Shown here piece by piece: positions 35,528-47,224 of a stretch of 64,000 nt of DNA. How positions within the stretch are numbered: the stretch's first letter is position 1; every line of letters begins with the position of its first letter. Position numbers and translations under genes: made by a program. The DNA lies in assembly GCF_900094795.1 (NCBI RefSeq), contig NZ_FMBC01000015.1:26519-90518 (forward strand). Direction: 5' to 3'. The notes beneath the pieces were generated by a model. That model was not told the origin of the DNA, did not search any database, and was given only the letters and a program-made list of their open reading frames with translations. The stretch comes from Kosakonia oryziphila. GTDB lineage: Bacteria > Pseudomonadota > Gammaproteobacteria > Enterobacterales > Enterobacteriaceae.

Positions 35528-35664
35528 CACGTTTGTCTCTTTTGCTTGTCATTGTGTGTGGCATATAGCTTAACGTGTAATGGCAATCAGGGCTAAAGCA
35601 AAAAGATATCTGCTTTCCCCTGGGGGAAATTAAAGCGACAATGCACCCCAAATGAGGAGCGAAA

Positions 35665-36126
35665 ATGGCGATTTGGGTTGATGCGGACGCGTGTCCGAAT
35701 GTGATTAAAGAAATTTTATTCCGCGCCGCCGAGCGCACACAGACGCCGCTGACGCTGGTAGCGAACCAGAATATCCGCGTGCCGCCGTCACGCGTTATCC
35801 GCTCGCTGCGTGTTCCGGCGGGGTTTGACGTGGCCGATAACGAAATTGTGCGGCTGTGCGAAGCAGGCGATTTGGTGATTACCGCTGATATTCCGCTGGC
35901 GGCCGAAGTGCTGGGCAAAGGTGCGGCAGCGCTGAACCCGCGTGGTGAATGCTATACTGAAGCGACAATCCGCGAAAGGCTGACGATGCGAGATTTTATG
36001 GATACGCTGCGTGCGAGCGGGATTCAGACCGGCGGCCCGGATAGCCTGTCGCAGCGGGATCGGCAGCAGTTTGCCGCCCAGCTTGATAAATGGTTGCTGG
36101 AGTTTAAACGCCGTCAGCCGGAGTAA
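35665..36126 (+). CDS. yaiI: UPF0178 protein YaiI
   Basis: Conserved cytosolic protein of 153 residues of the YaiI/YqxD family, which has a PIN-like/NYN fold. The N-terminal [16 protein letters not shown] with acidic residues, and [19 protein letters not shown] near residue 70, are the family signatures and suggest a metal-dependent nuclease site. No specific role is established. A GAGGAGCG ribosome site precedes the ATG, and gene order next to proC and aroL equals E. coli. Confidence 0.94.
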   Translation: MAIWVDADACPNVIKEILFRAAERTQTPLTLVANQNIRVPPSRVIRSLRVPAGFDVADNEIVRLCEAGDLVITADIPLAAEVLGKGAAALNPRGECYTEATIRERLTMRDFMDTLRASGIQTGGPDSLSQRDRQQFAAQLDKWLLEFKRRQPE

Positions 36127-36294
36127 ATTCGGCACTGGCAGGCAGGATATACTACTGTTTGCCGTTTTGCGGGCTTGCCAGCCTTCGGTAGATTCAGTAA
36201 GGTTGCCGCTACACTGTTGCCACGGAATCTTTACAGGTTGAATCTATGTCAAATCAGGTTTTATTTGTGATTTACGTGCAGAACGACATGAATG

Positions 36295-36312
36295 TGTAAC
36301 GTTATTTTTACG
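36295..36312 (+). promoter_or_regulatory. TyrR box upstream of aroL
   Basis: TGTAAC-GTTATT-TTTACG matches the TyrR consensus TGTAAA-N6-TTTACA at ten of twelve positions, about 85 bases before the aroL start. GTACTCGTTTGATGATATC at 36322 resembles the TrpR operator of E. coli aroL. Confidence 0.65.
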
Positions 36313-36395
36313 ATTAGTATTGTACTCGTTTGATGATATCATCGCCGTCTTATTTTCCGTCCCTTCTCGCGGGGACGCGGAGGGAACACCTGCTC

Positions 36396-36920
36396 ATGAC
36401 GCTACCCATTTTTTTAGTCGGCGCACGCGGTTGCGGTAAAACCACTGTGGGCCAGGCGCTGGCGCTGGCGCAGGGATGTCAATTTATCGATACCGATTTC
36501 TGGTTACAGGAAACGGCTCAACAGACCATCGCGGATATTGTTGCCCGTGACGGGTGGGAGACGTTCCGCGCCCGGGAAACCGACGCGCTGAAAGCCGTCA
36601 CCGCGCCTGCACGGGTGATTGCCACTGGCGGCGGTATTATTTTAAGTGAATACAATCGGCACTTTATGCGCGAAAAAGGCATCGTCGTTTACCTTTGCGC
36701 ACCTGTCGCTGTGCTGGCGGACAGGCTGGAAGCCTTTCCGGAAGAGGGACAACGACCGACGCTGACCGGTAAGCCGATTAGCGAAGAGGTCAGTGAAGTG
36801 CTGGCGCTACGCGATGCACTGTATCGTGAAGCGGCCCACCACGTGGTGAATGCGGCGCAATTGCCCGGCCAGGTGGTGTCTGATATTGAGGCGGCATTAC
36901 AACTGGCGCGCGCCAGTTAG
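36396..36920 (+). CDS. aroL: Shikimate kinase II
   Basis: Phosphorylates shikimate with ATP in the common aromatic amino acid pathway. From the ATG at 36396 it has 174 residues, as in E. coli; the longer frame upstream lacks family similarity. The P-loop is [11 protein letters not shown] near residue 10, the shikimate-binding arginines lie in [12 protein letters not shown], and the lid follows [12 protein letters not shown] with RPTLTGKP. TyrR and TrpR-like sites upstream suggest the same repression by aromatic amino acids as in E. coli. yaiA and aroM follow in the same direction. Confidence 0.97.
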   Translation: MTLPIFLVGARGCGKTTVGQALALAQGCQFIDTDFWLQETAQQTIADIVARDGWETFRARETDALKAVTAPARVIATGGGIILSEYNRHFMREKGIVVYLCAPVAVLADRLEAFPEEGQRPTLTGKPISEEVSEVLALRDALYREAAHHVVNAAQLPGQVVSDIEAALQLARAS

Positions 36921-36969
36921 CGAAACGTTTGTCTATACTTATAGCTCGACCGGAAAATGAGGAAGAGCT

Positions 36970-37161
36970 ATGCCGACAAAACCACCTTACCCGCGTGAAG
37001 CCCGCATTGTTGCGATTGAAAAAGGCACGGGAAACCTGACCGTTACCTGGTATCAATTACGCGCCGATCATCCGAAACCGGACGCTTTGATCAGCGAACA
37101 CCCCACCGAACAGGAAGCGTTGGACGCCAAAAGGCGTTATGAAGATCCTGACAAAAGCTAA
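36970..37161 (+). CDS. yaiA: YaiA family protein
   Basis: Small soluble protein of 63 residues equal in size to E. coli YaiA, with [24 protein letters not shown] and a DAKRRYEDP tail. Function is unknown. It follows aroL by 49 bases and in E. coli is part of the aroL-yaiA-aroM transcript; a ribosome site GGAAGAGC precedes the ATG. Confidence 0.94.
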   Translation: MPTKPPYPREARIVAIEKGTGNLTVTWYQLRADHPKPDALISEHPTEQEALDAKRRYEDPDKS

Positions 37162-37297
37162 GCCGGGCGACGATGGTTCTGGCTGAACGCCTGAACATTA
37201 CAGAAACAGACTTGTATCACATTTTTTTACTGGCGTAACGTCGCTCAAAGGTTACTATTTTATTATTTCTGGAATTTATTTGAACATTGGAGTGTGA

Positions 37298-37343
37298 TGT
37301 TCTCTTTACACGGCAATACAGCTTATGCCGTGTAAAGAGAACA
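37298..37343. promoter_or_regulatory. Perfect 18-base inverted repeat before aroM
   Basis: TGTTCTCTTTACACGGCA (37298-37315) is exactly complementary to TGCCGTGTAAAGAGAACA (37326-37343) around a ten-base loop, 37 bases before the aroM ATG. Each arm contains TTTACA or TGTAAA, the half-sites of a TyrR box but in reversed order and wider spacing. No T-run follows, so this is a candidate operator, processing site or attenuating stem rather than a standard terminator. Confidence 0.75.
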
Positions 37344-37380
37344 AGTAAGAACGAATAGTATTGAAAGGCGGGAAGTAAAA

Positions 37381-38058
37381 ATGAGTGCAACTTTGGCGGT
37401 CCTGACCGTTGGTGTCGTGTCGGTGCAAGCTATCTTACCGCTCCTGACGGAGCATATTTCAGAACAGAAGATCACGCATATCAGTTTGCTGGGGAAGATG
37501 GACCCGGACAAGGTGCGGGAGGAGTATGGCGCAGAAGCTGGCGAGTTCGCCATTCCGACTCGATTGCGCGATGACAGCCTCGGCATGGTCTCCCGGGCAA
37601 AGGTAGAGCGTGATTTGCAGAGTGTTATCGAAGTGCTGGATAACCAGGGCTACGATGTCATTCTGCTAATGAGTACCGCCGATATACGGGGATTTGTAAC
37701 GCGCAATGCGATTTTAGTCGAACCGCAACGCATTATTCCGCCGCTGGTGGCGTCGATTGTCGACGGGCATCAGGTGGGGGTAATTGTTCCGGTACCGGAA
37801 CTGATGGCGCAGCAGAAGAAAAAGTGGACGGTTCTGGAAAAAGAACCATATTACGAACTGGCGCATCCTTTCCTTGCGACAGAAAGAGAATTTATTGATG
37901 CCGGACGAGCATTGCTGGAGCGCGGTGCGGATGTGTTGATGCTGGATTGTCTGGTTTTCCACCAGCAGCACCGTGATATGCTCCAGAAAGCGCTGGATGT
38001 CCCGGTATTATTGTCTAATGTACTGGTGGCGCGCCTCGCATCTGAATTGTTGGTCTAG
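37381..38058 (+). CDS. aroM: AroM family protein
   Basis: Protein of 225 residues matching AroM (DUF1111-independent AroM family) in length. It resembles the aspartate/glutamate racemase fold: [10 protein letters not shown] at the N-terminus, [14 protein letters not shown] near residue 95, and a cysteine in [16 protein letters not shown] near 185. TyrR regulates it in E. coli, but no reaction is known. Here it is separated from yaiA by 219 bases that contain a strong inverted repeat (37298-37343), so it may have its own control. Confidence 0.93.
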   Translation: MSATLAVLTVGVVSVQAILPLLTEHISEQKITHISLLGKMDPDKVREEYGAEAGEFAIPTRLRDDSLGMVSRAKVERDLQSVIEVLDNQGYDVILLMSTADIRGFVTRNAILVEPQRIIPPLVASIVDGHQVGVIVPVPELMAQQKKKWTVLEKEPYYELAHPFLATEREFIDAGRALLERGADVLMLDCLVFHQQHRDMLQKALDVPVLLSNVLVARLASELLV

Positions 38059-38144
38059 TCGCAGCACTGTGCAATTTCGCGTGACAGAAGTGAAGCCCGG
38101 CCCATATAGTGGCTTTTCATACATTTTATTTATAAGGGCCAGTC

Positions 38145-38429
38145 ATGCTTCAAAGTAACGAATACTTTTCCGGTAAAGTGAAATCCATTGGTTTTACCAG
38201 CAGCAGCACTGGCCGTGCCAGCGTAGGCGTAATGGCAGAAGGGGAATACACATTTGGTACCGCGCAGCCGGAAGAGATGACGGTGGTCAGTGGGGCGCTG
38301 AATGTTTTGCTGCCAGGGGAAACTGAGTGGAAAATTTATACTGCGGGTGACGTATTCAATGTGCCTGGTCAGAGTGAATTCTATTTGCAGGTCGCCGAGC
38401 CAAGCTCCTATCTCTGCCGCTACCTGTAA
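38145..38429 (+). CDS. ppnP: Pyrimidine/purine nucleoside phosphorylase PpnP
   Basis: Small cupin-fold enzyme of 94 residues (formerly YaiE). It cleaves nucleosides with phosphate to the base and ribose 1-phosphate. Typical sequence is [22 protein letters not shown], followed by [15 protein letters not shown] and [13 protein letters not shown]. Length and neighbours equal E. coli. A bidirectional terminator separates it from rdgC. Confidence 0.96.
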   Translation: MLQSNEYFSGKVKSIGFTSSSTGRASVGVMAEGEYTFGTAQPEEMTVVSGALNVLLPGETEWKIYTAGDVFNVPGQSEFYLQVAEPSSYLCRYL

Positions 38430-38433
38430 TGCA

Positions 38434-38464
38434 AAACGCCCGGAAAAAACCGGGCGTTTCTCTT
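38434..38464. terminator. Bidirectional terminator between ppnP and rdgC
   Basis: AAACGCCCGG (38434-38443) and CCGGGCGTTT (38450-38459) form a perfect stem around six A; T-rich DNA follows on the plus side. Confidence 0.85.
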
Positions 38465-38475
38465 GTGCTGAAGGC

Positions 38476-39387
38476 TCAGCGCTGAGCCTCTCCGCCCAGG
38501 CCTTCCACCAGATTTTGAATCAACGCCGCCAGTTCGCCGGTCATCAGAATAAAATCGGCATCAAAGCGCTGGGCGTAATCTTCCCGGTCGATATCTTCGT
38601 TTTGATCGCGAATTTCGTCGCAAAACTTCAGGCGTTTCACTGAACCGTCGTCGCAAATCATAAACTGGATGCGCTGTTGCCAGTCGAGCGCCAGCCTGGT
38701 CACCACTTTCCCTGCTTCAATGTGTACCGCGATTTCGTCGCTCACCAGATCCTGCTTTTTCGCACGGATCACGCCGCCATCTTCCAGCAGCGCTTTCAGT
38801 TCTGCTTCGTCCAGCAACTGGAAACCCTGCGCCACGTCACCGGAACGCACCCACTCGGTCAGCGTCAGCTCAATCGGGTTTTCCAGCGCCAGCGGTACAA
38901 CCGGCAGCGAACCGAGGCTTTTACGCAGCAGCGCCAGCGTATCTTCTGCTTTTTTGGCGCTGGCGCAGTCAACCATAATTAAGCCGTTAACGGTGTCGAT
39001 CCACATCATGGTCTGGCTGAAACGACTAAACGCGCGCGGCAGCAGCGAATGCAGCACTTCATCTTTCAGCGAATCTTTTTCCGTTTTCTTCAGCTTGCGG
39101 CCCTGTTCAGCTTCAAGACGGGCGATTTTCGCTTCCAGCGCCTGTTTAACCACTGGCGTCGGCAGAATTTTTTCTTCTTTGCGGGCGCAGATAATAATCT
39201 GACCATTGGCGGTATGGGTCAACGCGTCGCTGTGTGAACCCATCGGTGGAACCCATCCGGTTTTCGCCATATCCTGACTACCGCATGGAGTAAACGATAG
39301 TGGGGCAAGCTGTTTTTCCATCTCGTCTGCTCGCAGCGCCACATCGCGGCTGAGACGGTATACCATTAAATTTTTGAACCACAGCAT
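38476..39387 (-). CDS. rdgC: Recombination-associated protein RdgC
   Basis: Ring-shaped DNA-binding protein of 303 residues that limits RecA filament formation. From the ATG at 39387 it opens [16 protein letters not shown], exactly the family start; the frame extends 20 residues upstream without family similarity. Other blocks are [14 protein letters not shown] near residue 45 and [15 protein letters not shown] near 180. It is divergent from mak, as in E. coli. Confidence 0.96.
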   Translation of the reverse strand: MLWFKNLMVYRLSRDVALRADEMEKQLAPLSFTPCGSQDMAKTGWVPPMGSHSDALTHTANGQIIICARKEEKILPTPVVKQALEAKIARLEAEQGRKLKKTEKDSLKDEVLHSLLPRAFSRFSQTMMWIDTVNGLIMVDCASAKKAEDTLALLRKSLGSLPVVPLALENPIELTLTEWVRSGDVAQGFQLLDEAELKALLEDGGVIRAKKQDLVSDEIAVHIEAGKVVTRLALDWQQRIQFMICDDGSVKRLKFCDEIRDQNEDIDREDYAQRFDADFILMTGELAALIQNLVEGLGGEAQR

Positions 39388-39487
39388 GATTTTTTTCCAC
39401 GGCCTTGTCGTTAAATGCAGCGGGCATGATAGCGAATTGTTGTCCACCTTGCATTGCTAATGCGTGGTCCACCATGAGGAGTTTGAT

Positions 39488-40396
39488 GTGCGTATCGGTA
39501 TCGATTTAGGTGGTACTAAAACAGAGATTATTGCGCTGGGCGATGGCGGCGAAGAGCTTTTTCGTCATCGGCAGGCCACGCCGCGCGACTATCTGCAAAC
39601 TATAGAGTTGATTGCGACGCTGGTGGATCTGGCGGAAAAAGAGACCGGCCTGCGGGGAACAGTCGGTATGGGGATCCCCGGTTCCATTTCTCCCTATACC
39701 GGCGTGGTGAAAAACGCCAACTCCACCTGGCTGAACGGTAAACCGTTCGACAAAGATTTAAGCCAGCGACTGCAACGGGAAGTACGGCTGGCTAACGATG
39801 CCAACTGTCTGGCGGTGTCCGAAGCGGTGGATGGCGCAGCCGCCGGGGCGCAAACGGTGTTCGCGGTGATCATTGGCACCGGTTGCGGTTCCGGCGTGGC
39901 AATCAACGGACATGTGCATACTGGCGGTAACGGCACGGCAGGCGAGTGGGGGCATAATCCGCTGCCGTGGATGGACGATGATGAGCTGCGGTACCGCGCA
40001 GAAGTGCCCTGTTACTGCGGCAAGCAAGGCTGCATCGAAACCTTTATCTCCGGCACCGGTTTTGCCACAGATTACCAGCGCTTAAGCGGCAATGCGCTAA
40101 AAGGTAATGAGATTATGCGCCTGGTCGGCGAGCAGGATGCAGTTGCTGAACTGGCGCTCAGCCGTTACGAGCTGCGGCTGGCGAAGTCGCTGGCGCACGT
40201 AATCAATATTCTCGATCCGGATGTGATTGTGCTCGGCGGCGGCATGAGCAATGTCGACAGGCTGTACCAGACCGTTCCTGTTCTGGTGCGTAATTGGGTG
40301 TTTGGCGGCGAATGCGAAACGCCAATCCGCAAAGCGCTGCACGGCGATTCCAGCGGCGTGCGCGGCGCGGCCTGGTTGTGGCCACAGGGTGAGTAA
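39488..40396 (+). CDS. mak: Fructokinase Mak
   Basis: ROK-family sugar kinase of 302 residues that phosphorylates fructose (and mannose weakly) with ATP. The GTG start at 39488 gives [19 protein letters not shown] and the E. coli length; an upstream ATG at 39464 would add eight residues. Zinc ligands of ROK kinases are in [15 protein letters not shown] near residue 175, the catalytic Asp in [14 protein letters not shown], and EWGHNPLPW is present. The next E. coli gene, araJ, is missing; a REP element and sbcC follow instead. Confidence 0.95.
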   Translation: MRIGIDLGGTKTEIIALGDGGEELFRHRQATPRDYLQTIELIATLVDLAEKETGLRGTVGMGIPGSISPYTGVVKNANSTWLNGKPFDKDLSQRLQREVRLANDANCLAVSEAVDGAAAGAQTVFAVIIGTGCGSGVAINGHVHTGGNGTAGEWGHNPLPWMDDDELRYRAEVPCYCGKQGCIETFISGTGFATDYQRLSGNALKGNEIMRLVGEQDAVAELALSRYELRLAKSLAHVINILDPDVIVLGGGMSNVDRLYQTVPVLVRNWVFGGECETPIRKALHGDSSGVRGAAWLWPQGE

Positions 40397-40420
40397 AACC
40401 GCAGGCGGAATAGCGGCTCT

Positions 40421-40456
40421 GTAGGCCGGATGGCGGCTTCGTCTTATCCGGCCTAC
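40421..40456. repeat. REP element
   Basis: GTAGGCCGGAT (40421-40431) and ATCCGGCCTAC (40446-40456) form a perfect 11-base stem with a GGCGG-bearing loop, the standard enterobacterial REP. It lies between the convergent mak and sbcC genes, where E. coli has araJ. Confidence 0.9.
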
Positions 40457-40471
40457 GCAACGGCACATTAC

Positions 40472-43400
40472 TTATGAGACTGCATATTTCCCGTCGAGTT
40501 TGCTGTAGCCCAGTCCGTTGATTTTCTTCACCTTAATCTGCACCGGGATCCGCTCTTTCATCGCTTCGACGTGGCTGATCACGCCGATAGTTTTGCCGCT
40601 GGCATTCAGCGCATCGAGGGCATCGAGAGCGGTATCCAGCGTTTCGTTGTCAAGTGTGCCAAAGCCTTCATCCAGAAACAGCGAATCGATGCGGGTTTTA
40701 TGGCTGACCAAATCCGACAACGCCAGCGCCAGCGCAAGGCTGACAAGGAAGCTCTCACCGCCGGAGAGCGTACGTGTATCGCGCACCGCATCCGCCTGCC
40801 AGGTATCCACCACTTCCAGCTCCAGCGCCTCGCTGGCTTTGCGTTTCAGCAGGTAACGACCATGCAGGCGGGTAAGCTGGTTGTTCGCCAGCCAGACAAG
40901 GTTATCCAGCGTCAGCCCTTGGGCGAATTTGCGGAATTTATCTCCTTCTTTCGAGCCGATAAGCGCATTGAGATGACCCCAGTCGTCATATAGCGCGCTG
41001 GCCTGCCCGATCTCCTGCAACACTGCCTGCTGGCGCGTACGGTTATCGGCATCCTGTTTTAACTGTTGGCGAAGTTCACCCTGGCGGGTGGTGTTTTCAC
41101 GCAGTTGACGCGAAACCTGTTCCAGCGCCTGCGTGATACTGTCAGTTGTGGTGTTTTCCTCCAGCCCGGCGGGCGGCTGTGCCCGATGGGCGCTAACGGC
41201 TTGTTCGGCGCTGGCGGACAGTGCCTGTTTCTGCTGGTAATCGGCGTCGAGCTTCTGGCGCAACTGCTCCAGCCGCTGGCGTTCGTCATCGGAAAGCAAT
41301 GCGCTGAGAAATGCCTGTTTATCGGCAAATACGCTGTTTTCCAGCGCCGCAATAAACTGTTTCTCCAGCGCCCCGGCCGTTTCGCTCTCCTGCGCCAGTT
41401 GCTGGTGCAGGGTTTGCCATTGGCTTCGCAGCGACACGCAGTCGTCATGTACCTGTCGCCAGCCATCCAGCGCCACGTTTTGCGCTTCGGCGGGCGTTTC
41501 GTCTGTGGGCAGCGTATCGAGGATGGGCGTAAGCAGTGCGATCTGCTGTTGCAGCGCGGTCTGCTGTTGCTGCTGCTGTTGCCATTGTTCCGCTTCCTGC
41601 GCGCGTGCCGCCAGCCATGTGGCCTCTTCGCCTTCCGGCGGCAGAGTCAGATCCAGTTGTTGCAGCGCCGCAGCTAACGTGTCGCGGCGGGTGGTAACTG
41701 CCTGCTGGTATTGCTTGCTCTGCTGTTGCAGTTCACTGATTTGAAAAAGTAATGTCTGGCGCTGGTTGAGCAGATAGAGCTGGTGTTCATACGCATCCTG
41801 CGCGCTTTGCCAACTGGTCAATTCGCGGTGCGGATCCAGCGTGGCGTTCAACTTCTCGCACAGCGCAGCCCACTCCTGCAATCCCGTTTGTTCATCCTGC
41901 TGGAGCGAGCGGACTTCGCGCTCGTCTTTTTCATAGCGCTCGGCTAAGCCTTTCAGCCGCTCGCCGAGCGCCACGCCCTCTTCTTTTACCTTTTGCACTT
42001 CGTCAAACAGCACCTGACGGCGAGCCTGGTTCACTCCCGGCTCCATCGTCTGGTAATGCGCTACCGCCGGATGCTCGGTGGCGCCGCACAGCGGACAGGG
42101 CTGACCCGCTTGCAGGCGTGCGCGCTCACTCTCCAGACTTTTGATGGTGTTTTCCAGTTCACAGATGGTGGTGACTTCCGTCAGCAACTGGTTCTTTTCT
42201 TTATACAACGCGCGCTTACGTTCCCGCTCTGCATTGAGCTTTTCCTGCTCGGCTTGCAGATCCAGCAGGCTTTGTTGACGCAGGCGCAGTTGTTTACGTA
42301 GCGGGGCGAAGCGGGCGTGCAGGGCTGCGAGTTGCTGACGTAGTGGGCGCTGCTGTGCGCACTGCGCCATTGCCGCAACCGCCTCTTCCGCCGTCAGTTC
42401 CAGCGTGGATTCCGGCAGCGTACGTAATTTCTGCTGATGTGTCAGCTCGCGCTGTTGCAGGCTTTGCCACTGCTTTTTCTCCTCTGCCAACTGGTTAAAC
42501 AGCACGCGCCAGCCGGTCAACTCGCTGTGCCAGCGCTGGAAGCGGGCATGTTCGCTCAGCCAGCCAGCAACCGTTTTTTGACGGCTCAGCAGGGCTGTGT
42601 GCTGCCCGACGGCGGTTGCGCGGATACGCGCGCGCTGTAACAGGCTGGTATGTAAGCGAGTATTTACTTCTTCACTCTGGCTGCGGGTACGGGCCAGCGC
42701 TTTATGTTGCTCTTCAAGACGTTCCCACAGCGGACGTAATTGCAGCGCCGGTTGCGCCAGGGCAAGCCGCGCCAGTTGCGGCTGGGCGGCAGCCAGCGCC
42801 TGCTGCGCCTGTACCTGCGCAGCCTGCGCCCGTCCGAGCGTGGCGCGTAGTTCGGCTTCGCGGTTTAGCCATTGCGCCTGCGCCTGCGCGGTTTGTTGCC
42901 TGGCCAGCAGCGTTTTTTCTTCGTCAGTAAGCGCCTGCAAACCTGTGTTCAATTGCTGGCGCTGTTCATCGTTGAGCAATACCACGCCTTCCGCCTGCGC
43001 CTGTAGCTGTTCCAGCCGGATTTTGGCGGCTTTATGTTTCTCAAACACCATGGCCGAAATCTGGCCATAGATTTCCGTGCCGGTTAGCTCCTCCAGCAAC
43101 TCAGCGCGTTCGCGCGGTTTGGCATTGAGGAAGGCGGCAAACTGTCCCTGCGACAGCAGCATTGAGCGGGTAAAACGGCCATAGTCCAGCCCGGTTAATG
43201 AGGCGGTGAGATCAAGTTTATCTTTGACTTTATCGGCGAGGATTTTGCCGTCGGCGCAGGTCGCCAGCTCGACGCGCGGCGCTTGCAGGTTGCCATCTGC
43301 CTGACCGCGTGCGCGGCTCTGACTCCAGAAAGCGCGGTAAGCGATGCCTTTGACTTCAAATTCCACTTCCGCCAGACACTCGGCGGTATCGCGGGTCATG

Positions 43401-43612
43401 AGATCGTTTTGCGATTGTGACAGGGTGCTGAGACGCGGAGTTTCGTGGTACAGCGCCAGACAAATGGCGTCGAGCAGGGTGGTTTTCCCTGCGCCCGTCG
43501 CGCCAGTAATGGCGAACAAACCGTTGCTGGCGAACGGCTCTTCGGTAAAGTCAATTTTCCATTCGCCTTTCAGCGAGTTGAGGTTTTTTAACCGCAAACT
43601 GAGGATCTTCAT
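40472..43612 (-). CDS. sbcC: Exonuclease subunit SbcC
   Basis: Rad50-like ATPase of 1046 residues that works with SbcD to cleave hairpins and process blocked double-strand ends. Walker A is [15 protein letters not shown] near residue 35, the zinc-hook CPLC lies in [14 protein letters not shown] near 500 between two long coiled coils rich in Gln and Leu, the ABC signature is [15 protein letters not shown] and Walker B is [13 protein letters not shown] near 965. Start overlaps the sbcD end by four bases, so the pair is coupled. Confidence 0.97.
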   Translation of the reverse strand: MKILSLRLKNLNSLKGEWKIDFTEEPFASNGLFAITGATGAGKTTLLDAICLALYHETPRLSTLSQSQNDLMTRDTAECLAEVEFEVKGIAYRAFWSQSRARGQADGNLQAPRVELATCADGKILADKVKDKLDLTASLTGLDYGRFTRSMLLSQGQFAAFLNAKPRERAELLEELTGTEIYGQISAMVFEKHKAAKIRLEQLQAQAEGVVLLNDEQRQQLNTGLQALTDEEKTLLARQQTAQAQAQWLNREAELRATLGRAQAAQVQAQQALAAAQPQLARLALAQPALQLRPLWERLEEQHKALARTRSQSEEVNTRLHTSLLQRARIRATAVGQHTALLSRQKTVAGWLSEHARFQRWHSELTGWRVLFNQLAEEKKQWQSLQQRELTHQQKLRTLPESTLELTAEEAVAAMAQCAQQRPLRQQLAALHARFAPLRKQLRLRQQSLLDLQAEQEKLNAERERKRALYKEKNQLLTEVTTICELENTIKSLESERARLQAGQPCPLCGATEHPAVAHYQTMEPGVNQARRQVLFDEVQKVKEEGVALGERLKGLAERYEKDEREVRSLQQDEQTGLQEWAALCEKLNATLDPHRELTSWQSAQDAYEHQLYLLNQRQTLLFQISELQQQSKQYQQAVTTRRDTLAAALQQLDLTLPPEGEEATWLAARAQEAEQWQQQQQQQTALQQQIALLTPILDTLPTDETPAEAQNVALDGWRQVHDDCVSLRSQWQTLHQQLAQESETAGALEKQFIAALENSVFADKQAFLSALLSDDERQRLEQLRQKLDADYQQKQALSASAEQAVSAHRAQPPAGLEENTTTDSITQALEQVSRQLRENTTRQGELRQQLKQDADNRTRQQAVLQEIGQASALYDDWGHLNALIGSKEGDKFRKFAQGLTLDNLVWLANNQLTRLHGRYLLKRKASEALELEVVDTWQADAVRDTRTLSGGESFLVSLALALALSDLVSHKTRIDSLFLDEGFGTLDNETLDTALDALDALNASGKTIGVISHVEAMKERIPVQIKVKKINGLGYSKLDGKYAVS

Positions 43613-44811
43613 ACCTCTTTCTCCGCATCCAGCGCCTGGCGCGCTTCACTGAACAACGCTTGCAGGCGCGCCGTTTGCATCTCATCAATCTCTTCCTGCG
43701 CGAGGCGGCGGGCGAAGACCTCTTCAACTTTCAATTCACTGAGCGTTTCCCGCAGCTCACCGGCGAGGATCCGCTCCCGTTGTTCGCGGCTGCGGCGCAC
43801 CAGCAGCACTTCGACGGGCAAATCTTCGGTAACTTGCTGAATTTTGCGCTGCATATCAGCCAGATATTCGTGGCTTTCAATTTCAATATCCAGCCAGACT
43901 GGTGTGTCGGCAGGTGTATCGCGCCACTGTTCGAGCTGGCGGCAAATATCGGCGAAGTTGCCTTTGATTACTGCCAGCGGCTGTGTGGCAGGAACGTCAA
44001 GCGCGGTAACTTCCGCCAGCTTGCCGTCGCTGAACGTTACCAGATTGACGCTTTTACTCTTCCCGGTCTCATCAAAGCTCAACGGGATCGGTGAACCGCA
44101 GTAGCAAATGTGCTGCTGGCCACTAATTTTCTGCGCGCGGTGAATATGTCCAAGTGCGATATAGTCCGCAGGCGGGAAGTTCTCCGCCGGGAAGGCATCC
44201 AGCGTGCCGATATAGATGTCCCGAACGGCGTCACTTTTGCTGGCGCCGACAGTGGTCAAATGGCCGCTGGCGATAATCGGTAGCGCCTGCTCGCCGCGTA
44301 GAATGCAGGCGGCGTCATACTGTTTCTGGTAGTAATCGGTAATGGCCGCCAGCAGATGCTGCTGTTTTTCCTGCCCTGATAACCCGGCCTGGCTGATGAT
44401 CATGTCACGCGGGCGTAAAAACGGAACCGGACAAAAAACGGCGCCGGGCGTACCATCGCGGCGATTGAGCCAGAAAGGCGCGGCACCTGCGCTGGCGACC
44501 ACGGTGGTTTTCAGGTAAGCGAGGATCTCTTTCGATTCGTTCAACGTCGCCACGGAATCATGGTTACCTGCCAGCACCACTAGATGGCAGCCGGTTTGCT
44601 GGAGTTTCACCACAAAGCGGTTATATAACTCGCGAGCATAACTGGGTGGGGAACCGGTATCAAAGATGTCGCCAGCGACAATAATGGCGTCTACCTGGTG
44701 CTGTTCTGCTGCATTCAGCAGCCAGTCGAGAAAGGCGTCATGTTCTGCCGCGCGACTTTTACTGTAAAAGTTCTGACCCAAATGCCAGTCTGAAGTGTGA
44801 ATTATGCGCAT
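43609..44811 (-). CDS. sbcD: Exonuclease subunit SbcD
   Basis: Mre11-like nuclease subunit, 400 residues from the ATG at 44811 ([20 protein letters not shown]), the E. coli length. Phosphoesterase motifs follow: [23 protein letters not shown] near residue 83 and GHIHRAQ near 222, which bind two manganese ions. The C-terminal capping domain contacts SbcC. The longer frame to 44889 runs into the phoB control region and is rejected. Divergent from phoB. Confidence 0.97.
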   Translation of the reverse strand: MRIIHTSDWHLGQNFYSKSRAAEHDAFLDWLLNAAEQHQVDAIIVAGDIFDTGSPPSYARELYNRFVVKLQQTGCHLVVLAGNHDSVATLNESKEILAYLKTTVVASAGAAPFWLNRRDGTPGAVFCPVPFLRPRDMIISQAGLSGQEKQQHLLAAITDYYQKQYDAACILRGEQALPIIASGHLTTVGASKSDAVRDIYIGTLDAFPAENFPPADYIALGHIHRAQKISGQQHICYCGSPIPLSFDETGKSKSVNLVTFSDGKLAEVTALDVPATQPLAVIKGNFADICRQLEQWRDTPADTPVWLDIEIESHEYLADMQRKIQQVTEDLPVEVLLVRRSREQRERILAGELRETLSELKVEEVFARRLAQEEIDEMQTARLQALFSEARQALDAEKEV

Positions 44812-44930
44812 AGCGATTCCGTGGCGAAAATGGATAAACGGGATTATAACATTCAGGGGGTTAGAGACATTAACTGCGTGAATATTCACGCTGTCATAAT
44901 GATGCGGGCAGGGTCATCTGGCGGTCATGT

Positions 44931-44964
44931 TATTCATAAATCTGTCATAAAACTGACGCATAAT
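44931..44964 (+). promoter_or_regulatory. Pho box and -10 of phoBR
   Basis: Direct repeats TTCATAAATCT, GTCATAAAACT and GACG (44933-44958) followed by CATAAT (44959-44964) match the autoregulated E. coli phoB promoter almost base for base. Confidence 0.9.
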
Positions 44965-45011
44965 GGCGCCGCTATACAAACTGACGACTTATATGAGAAA
45001 ACAGGCGAATT

Positions 45012-45701
45012 ATGGCGAGACGAATTCTGGTCGTTGAAGATGAAACACCAATCCGTGAAATGGTGTGCTTTGTGCTCGAGCAAAATGGATTTCAACCGAT
45101 AGAAGCTGAAGATTATGACAGTGCGGTGAATCAACTGAACGAACCTTGGCCAGACTTGATTTTACTGGACTGGATGTTGCCTGGCGGTTCCGGTATTCAG
45201 TTTATTAAGCATCTGAAACGCGAGGCCATGACCCGCGATATTCCGGTGATGATGCTGACAGCGCGTGGCGAAGAGGAAGATCGTGTGCGCGGTCTGGAAA
45301 CCGGGGCGGATGATTATATTACCAAACCCTTCTCGCCAAAAGAGCTGGTTGCCCGCATTAAAGCGGTGATGCGCCGTATTTCGCCGATGGCAGTGGAAGA
45401 AGTGATTGAAATGCAGGGGTTAAGCCTCGATCCCTCCTCGCATCGCGTGATGACCGGCGAAAATCCGCTGGATATGGGGCCGACAGAGTTTAAACTCTTA
45501 CACTTCTTTATGACCCACCCGGAACGTGTCTACAGCCGTGAACAACTGCTGAACCATGTCTGGGGAACCAATGTTTACGTCGAAGACAGAACGGTTGATG
45601 TCCATATTCGCCGCCTGCGCAAAGCGCTGGAACACAGCGGTCACGATCGTATGGTGCAAACAGTGCGCGGTACGGGATATCGTTTTTCGACCCGTTTCTG
45701 A
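45012..45701 (+). CDS. phoB: Phosphate regulon response regulator PhoB
   Basis: OmpR-type response regulator of 229 residues, as in E. coli. The receiver domain has Asp53 ([11 protein letters not shown]) as phosphate acceptor, with Lys in [12 protein letters not shown] near 105. The winged-helix DNA-binding domain (residues 130-227) has the recognition helix in [17 protein letters not shown]. When phosphate is low PhoR phosphorylates it and it activates phoA, psiF, phoBR and others. A Pho box upstream shows autoregulation. phoR follows after 21 bases. Confidence 0.98.
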   Translation: MARRILVVEDETPIREMVCFVLEQNGFQPIEAEDYDSAVNQLNEPWPDLILLDWMLPGGSGIQFIKHLKREAMTRDIPVMMLTARGEEEDRVRGLETGADDYITKPFSPKELVARIKAVMRRISPMAVEEVIEMQGLSLDPSSHRVMTGENPLDMGPTEFKLLHFFMTHPERVYSREQLLNHVWGTNVYVEDRTVDVHIRRLRKALEHSGHDRMVQTVRGTGYRFSTRF

Positions 45702-45722
45702 AATTTGACAGGAGTGTGACGC

Positions 45723-47021
45723 GTGCTGGAACGGCTGTCATGGAAAAGGCTGGTGCTGGAGCTCCTCCTTTGTTGTCTACCTGCTTTTATACTTGGTGCG
45801 ATTTTTGGTTACCTGCCCTGGTTTTTATTTGCCGCAGTAACCGGGCTGCTGATCTGGCATTTCTGGAATTTACTGCGCCTCTCCTGGTGGTTGTGGGTCG
45901 ATAAAAGTATGACTCCACCGCCCGGCACGGGGAGTTGGGAGCCGCTGTTATACGGGCTGCACCAGATGCAGATGCGTAATAAAAAGCGGCGGCGCGAGCT
46001 GGGCAATCTCATCAAGCGCTTTCGCAGCGGTGCGGAATCGCTGCCGGATGCGGTGATCCTCGCCACCGAAGAAGGGGCTATTTTCTGGTGTAACGGCCTG
46101 GCGCAACAACTGCTGGGGCTGCGCTGGCCGGATGATAACGGGCAGAATATCCTTAACCTGCTGCGCTACCCCGAATTCGCTCAGTATCTTAAAAAACAAG
46201 AATTTACCCGGCCACTGAATCTGGTGCTGAACAGCGGGCGCCATCTGGAAATCCGCGTGATGCCTTACAGTGAACAGCAATTGTTGTTGGTGGCGCGCGA
46301 TGTTACGCAGATGCACCAACTGGAAGGCGCGCGGCGTAACTTTTTCGCTAACGTCAGCCATGAGTTGCGCACACCGTTGACGGTACTGCAAGGTTACCTG
46401 GAGATGATGCAGGAGCAGACGCTGGAAGGCGTGCCGCGCGAAAAAGCGCTGCATACCATGCGTGAGCAAACATCGCGAATGGAAGGACTGGTGCGCCAGT
46501 TGCTGACGCTGTCGAAGATTGAAGCGGCGCCGACGCTGCCACCAAATGAGACCATTGATGTGCCGATGATGCTGCGTGTGGTTGAACGGGAAGCGCAGAC
46601 GCTCAGCCAGGGAAAGCACAAGCTGGAGTTTGAGGTCGATAATACTTTAAAAGTGCTCGGTAATGAGGAGCAATTGCGCAGCGCCATCTCCAACCTGGTG
46701 TATAACGCGGTGAATCATACGCCCGCAGGAACGCACATTATTGTGCGCTGGCAGCATGTACCGCAGGGAGCGGAATTCAGCGTTGAGGATAATGGCCCGG
46801 GCATTGCCGCCGAACATATTCCGCGTCTGACCGAGCGTTTTTACCGCGTCGATAAAGCCCGTTCCCGGCAAACCGGTGGCAGTGGCCTTGGGCTGGCGAT
46901 CGTCAAACATGCCGTCAACCATCACGAAAGCCGCCTTGATATTGAGAGTACGCCTGGCAAAGGAACACGCTTTAGCTTTGTTCTGCCGGAATGTCTGGTT
47001 GCCAAAACTCCTGCTGTCTGA
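45723..47021 (+). CDS. phoR: Phosphate regulon sensor kinase PhoR
   Basis: Membrane histidine kinase of 432 residues starting with GTG at 45723. Two N-terminal membrane segments ([21 protein letters not shown] and [13 protein letters not shown]) are joined by almost no periplasmic loop, then a PAS domain ([20 protein letters not shown]) and the kinase core: phospho-His in [10 protein letters not shown] near residue 213, N box [12 protein letters not shown] boxes EDNGPGIA and [10 protein letters not shown]. It reads phosphate status through the Pst transporter and PhoU, and controls PhoB. Confidence 0.97.
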   Translation: MLERLSWKRLVLELLLCCLPAFILGAIFGYLPWFLFAAVTGLLIWHFWNLLRLSWWLWVDKSMTPPPGTGSWEPLLYGLHQMQMRNKKRRRELGNLIKRFRSGAESLPDAVILATEEGAIFWCNGLAQQLLGLRWPDDNGQNILNLLRYPEFAQYLKKQEFTRPLNLVLNSGRHLEIRVMPYSEQQLLLVARDVTQMHQLEGARRNFFANVSHELRTPLTVLQGYLEMMQEQTLEGVPREKALHTMREQTSRMEGLVRQLLTLSKIEAAPTLPPNETIDVPMMLRVVEREAQTLSQGKHKLEFEVDNTLKVLGNEEQLRSAISNLVYNAVNHTPAGTHIIVRWQHVPQGAEFSVEDNGPGIAAEHIPRLTERFYRVDKARSRQTGGSGLGLAIVKHAVNHHESRLDIESTPGKGTRFSFVLPECLVAKTPAV

Positions 47022-47045
47022 AGCCTCTGTCAGCTTATCTTTCCA

Positions 47046-47072
47046 GCGGCCTGTAAAAACAGGCCGCAATTT
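47046..47072 (+). terminator. Terminator after phoR
   Basis: GCGGCCTGT (47046-47054) and ACAGGCCGC (47059-47067) form a perfect nine-base stem with an AAAA loop, followed by AATTT. Confidence 0.7.
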
Positions 47073-47224
47073 CCTGCTGTTTCGCCGCGATAAAACCTAT
47101 TTTTGTACGCGTGATGCTTTTTTGTTCGCATGATCAGCCATGTGTTTTTCTTATAAATGGAGTATTAGACTGGGTATTTATCTTGATCCAGCATATCCAT
47201 CTGGTTTTACGATCACATCTTGTC

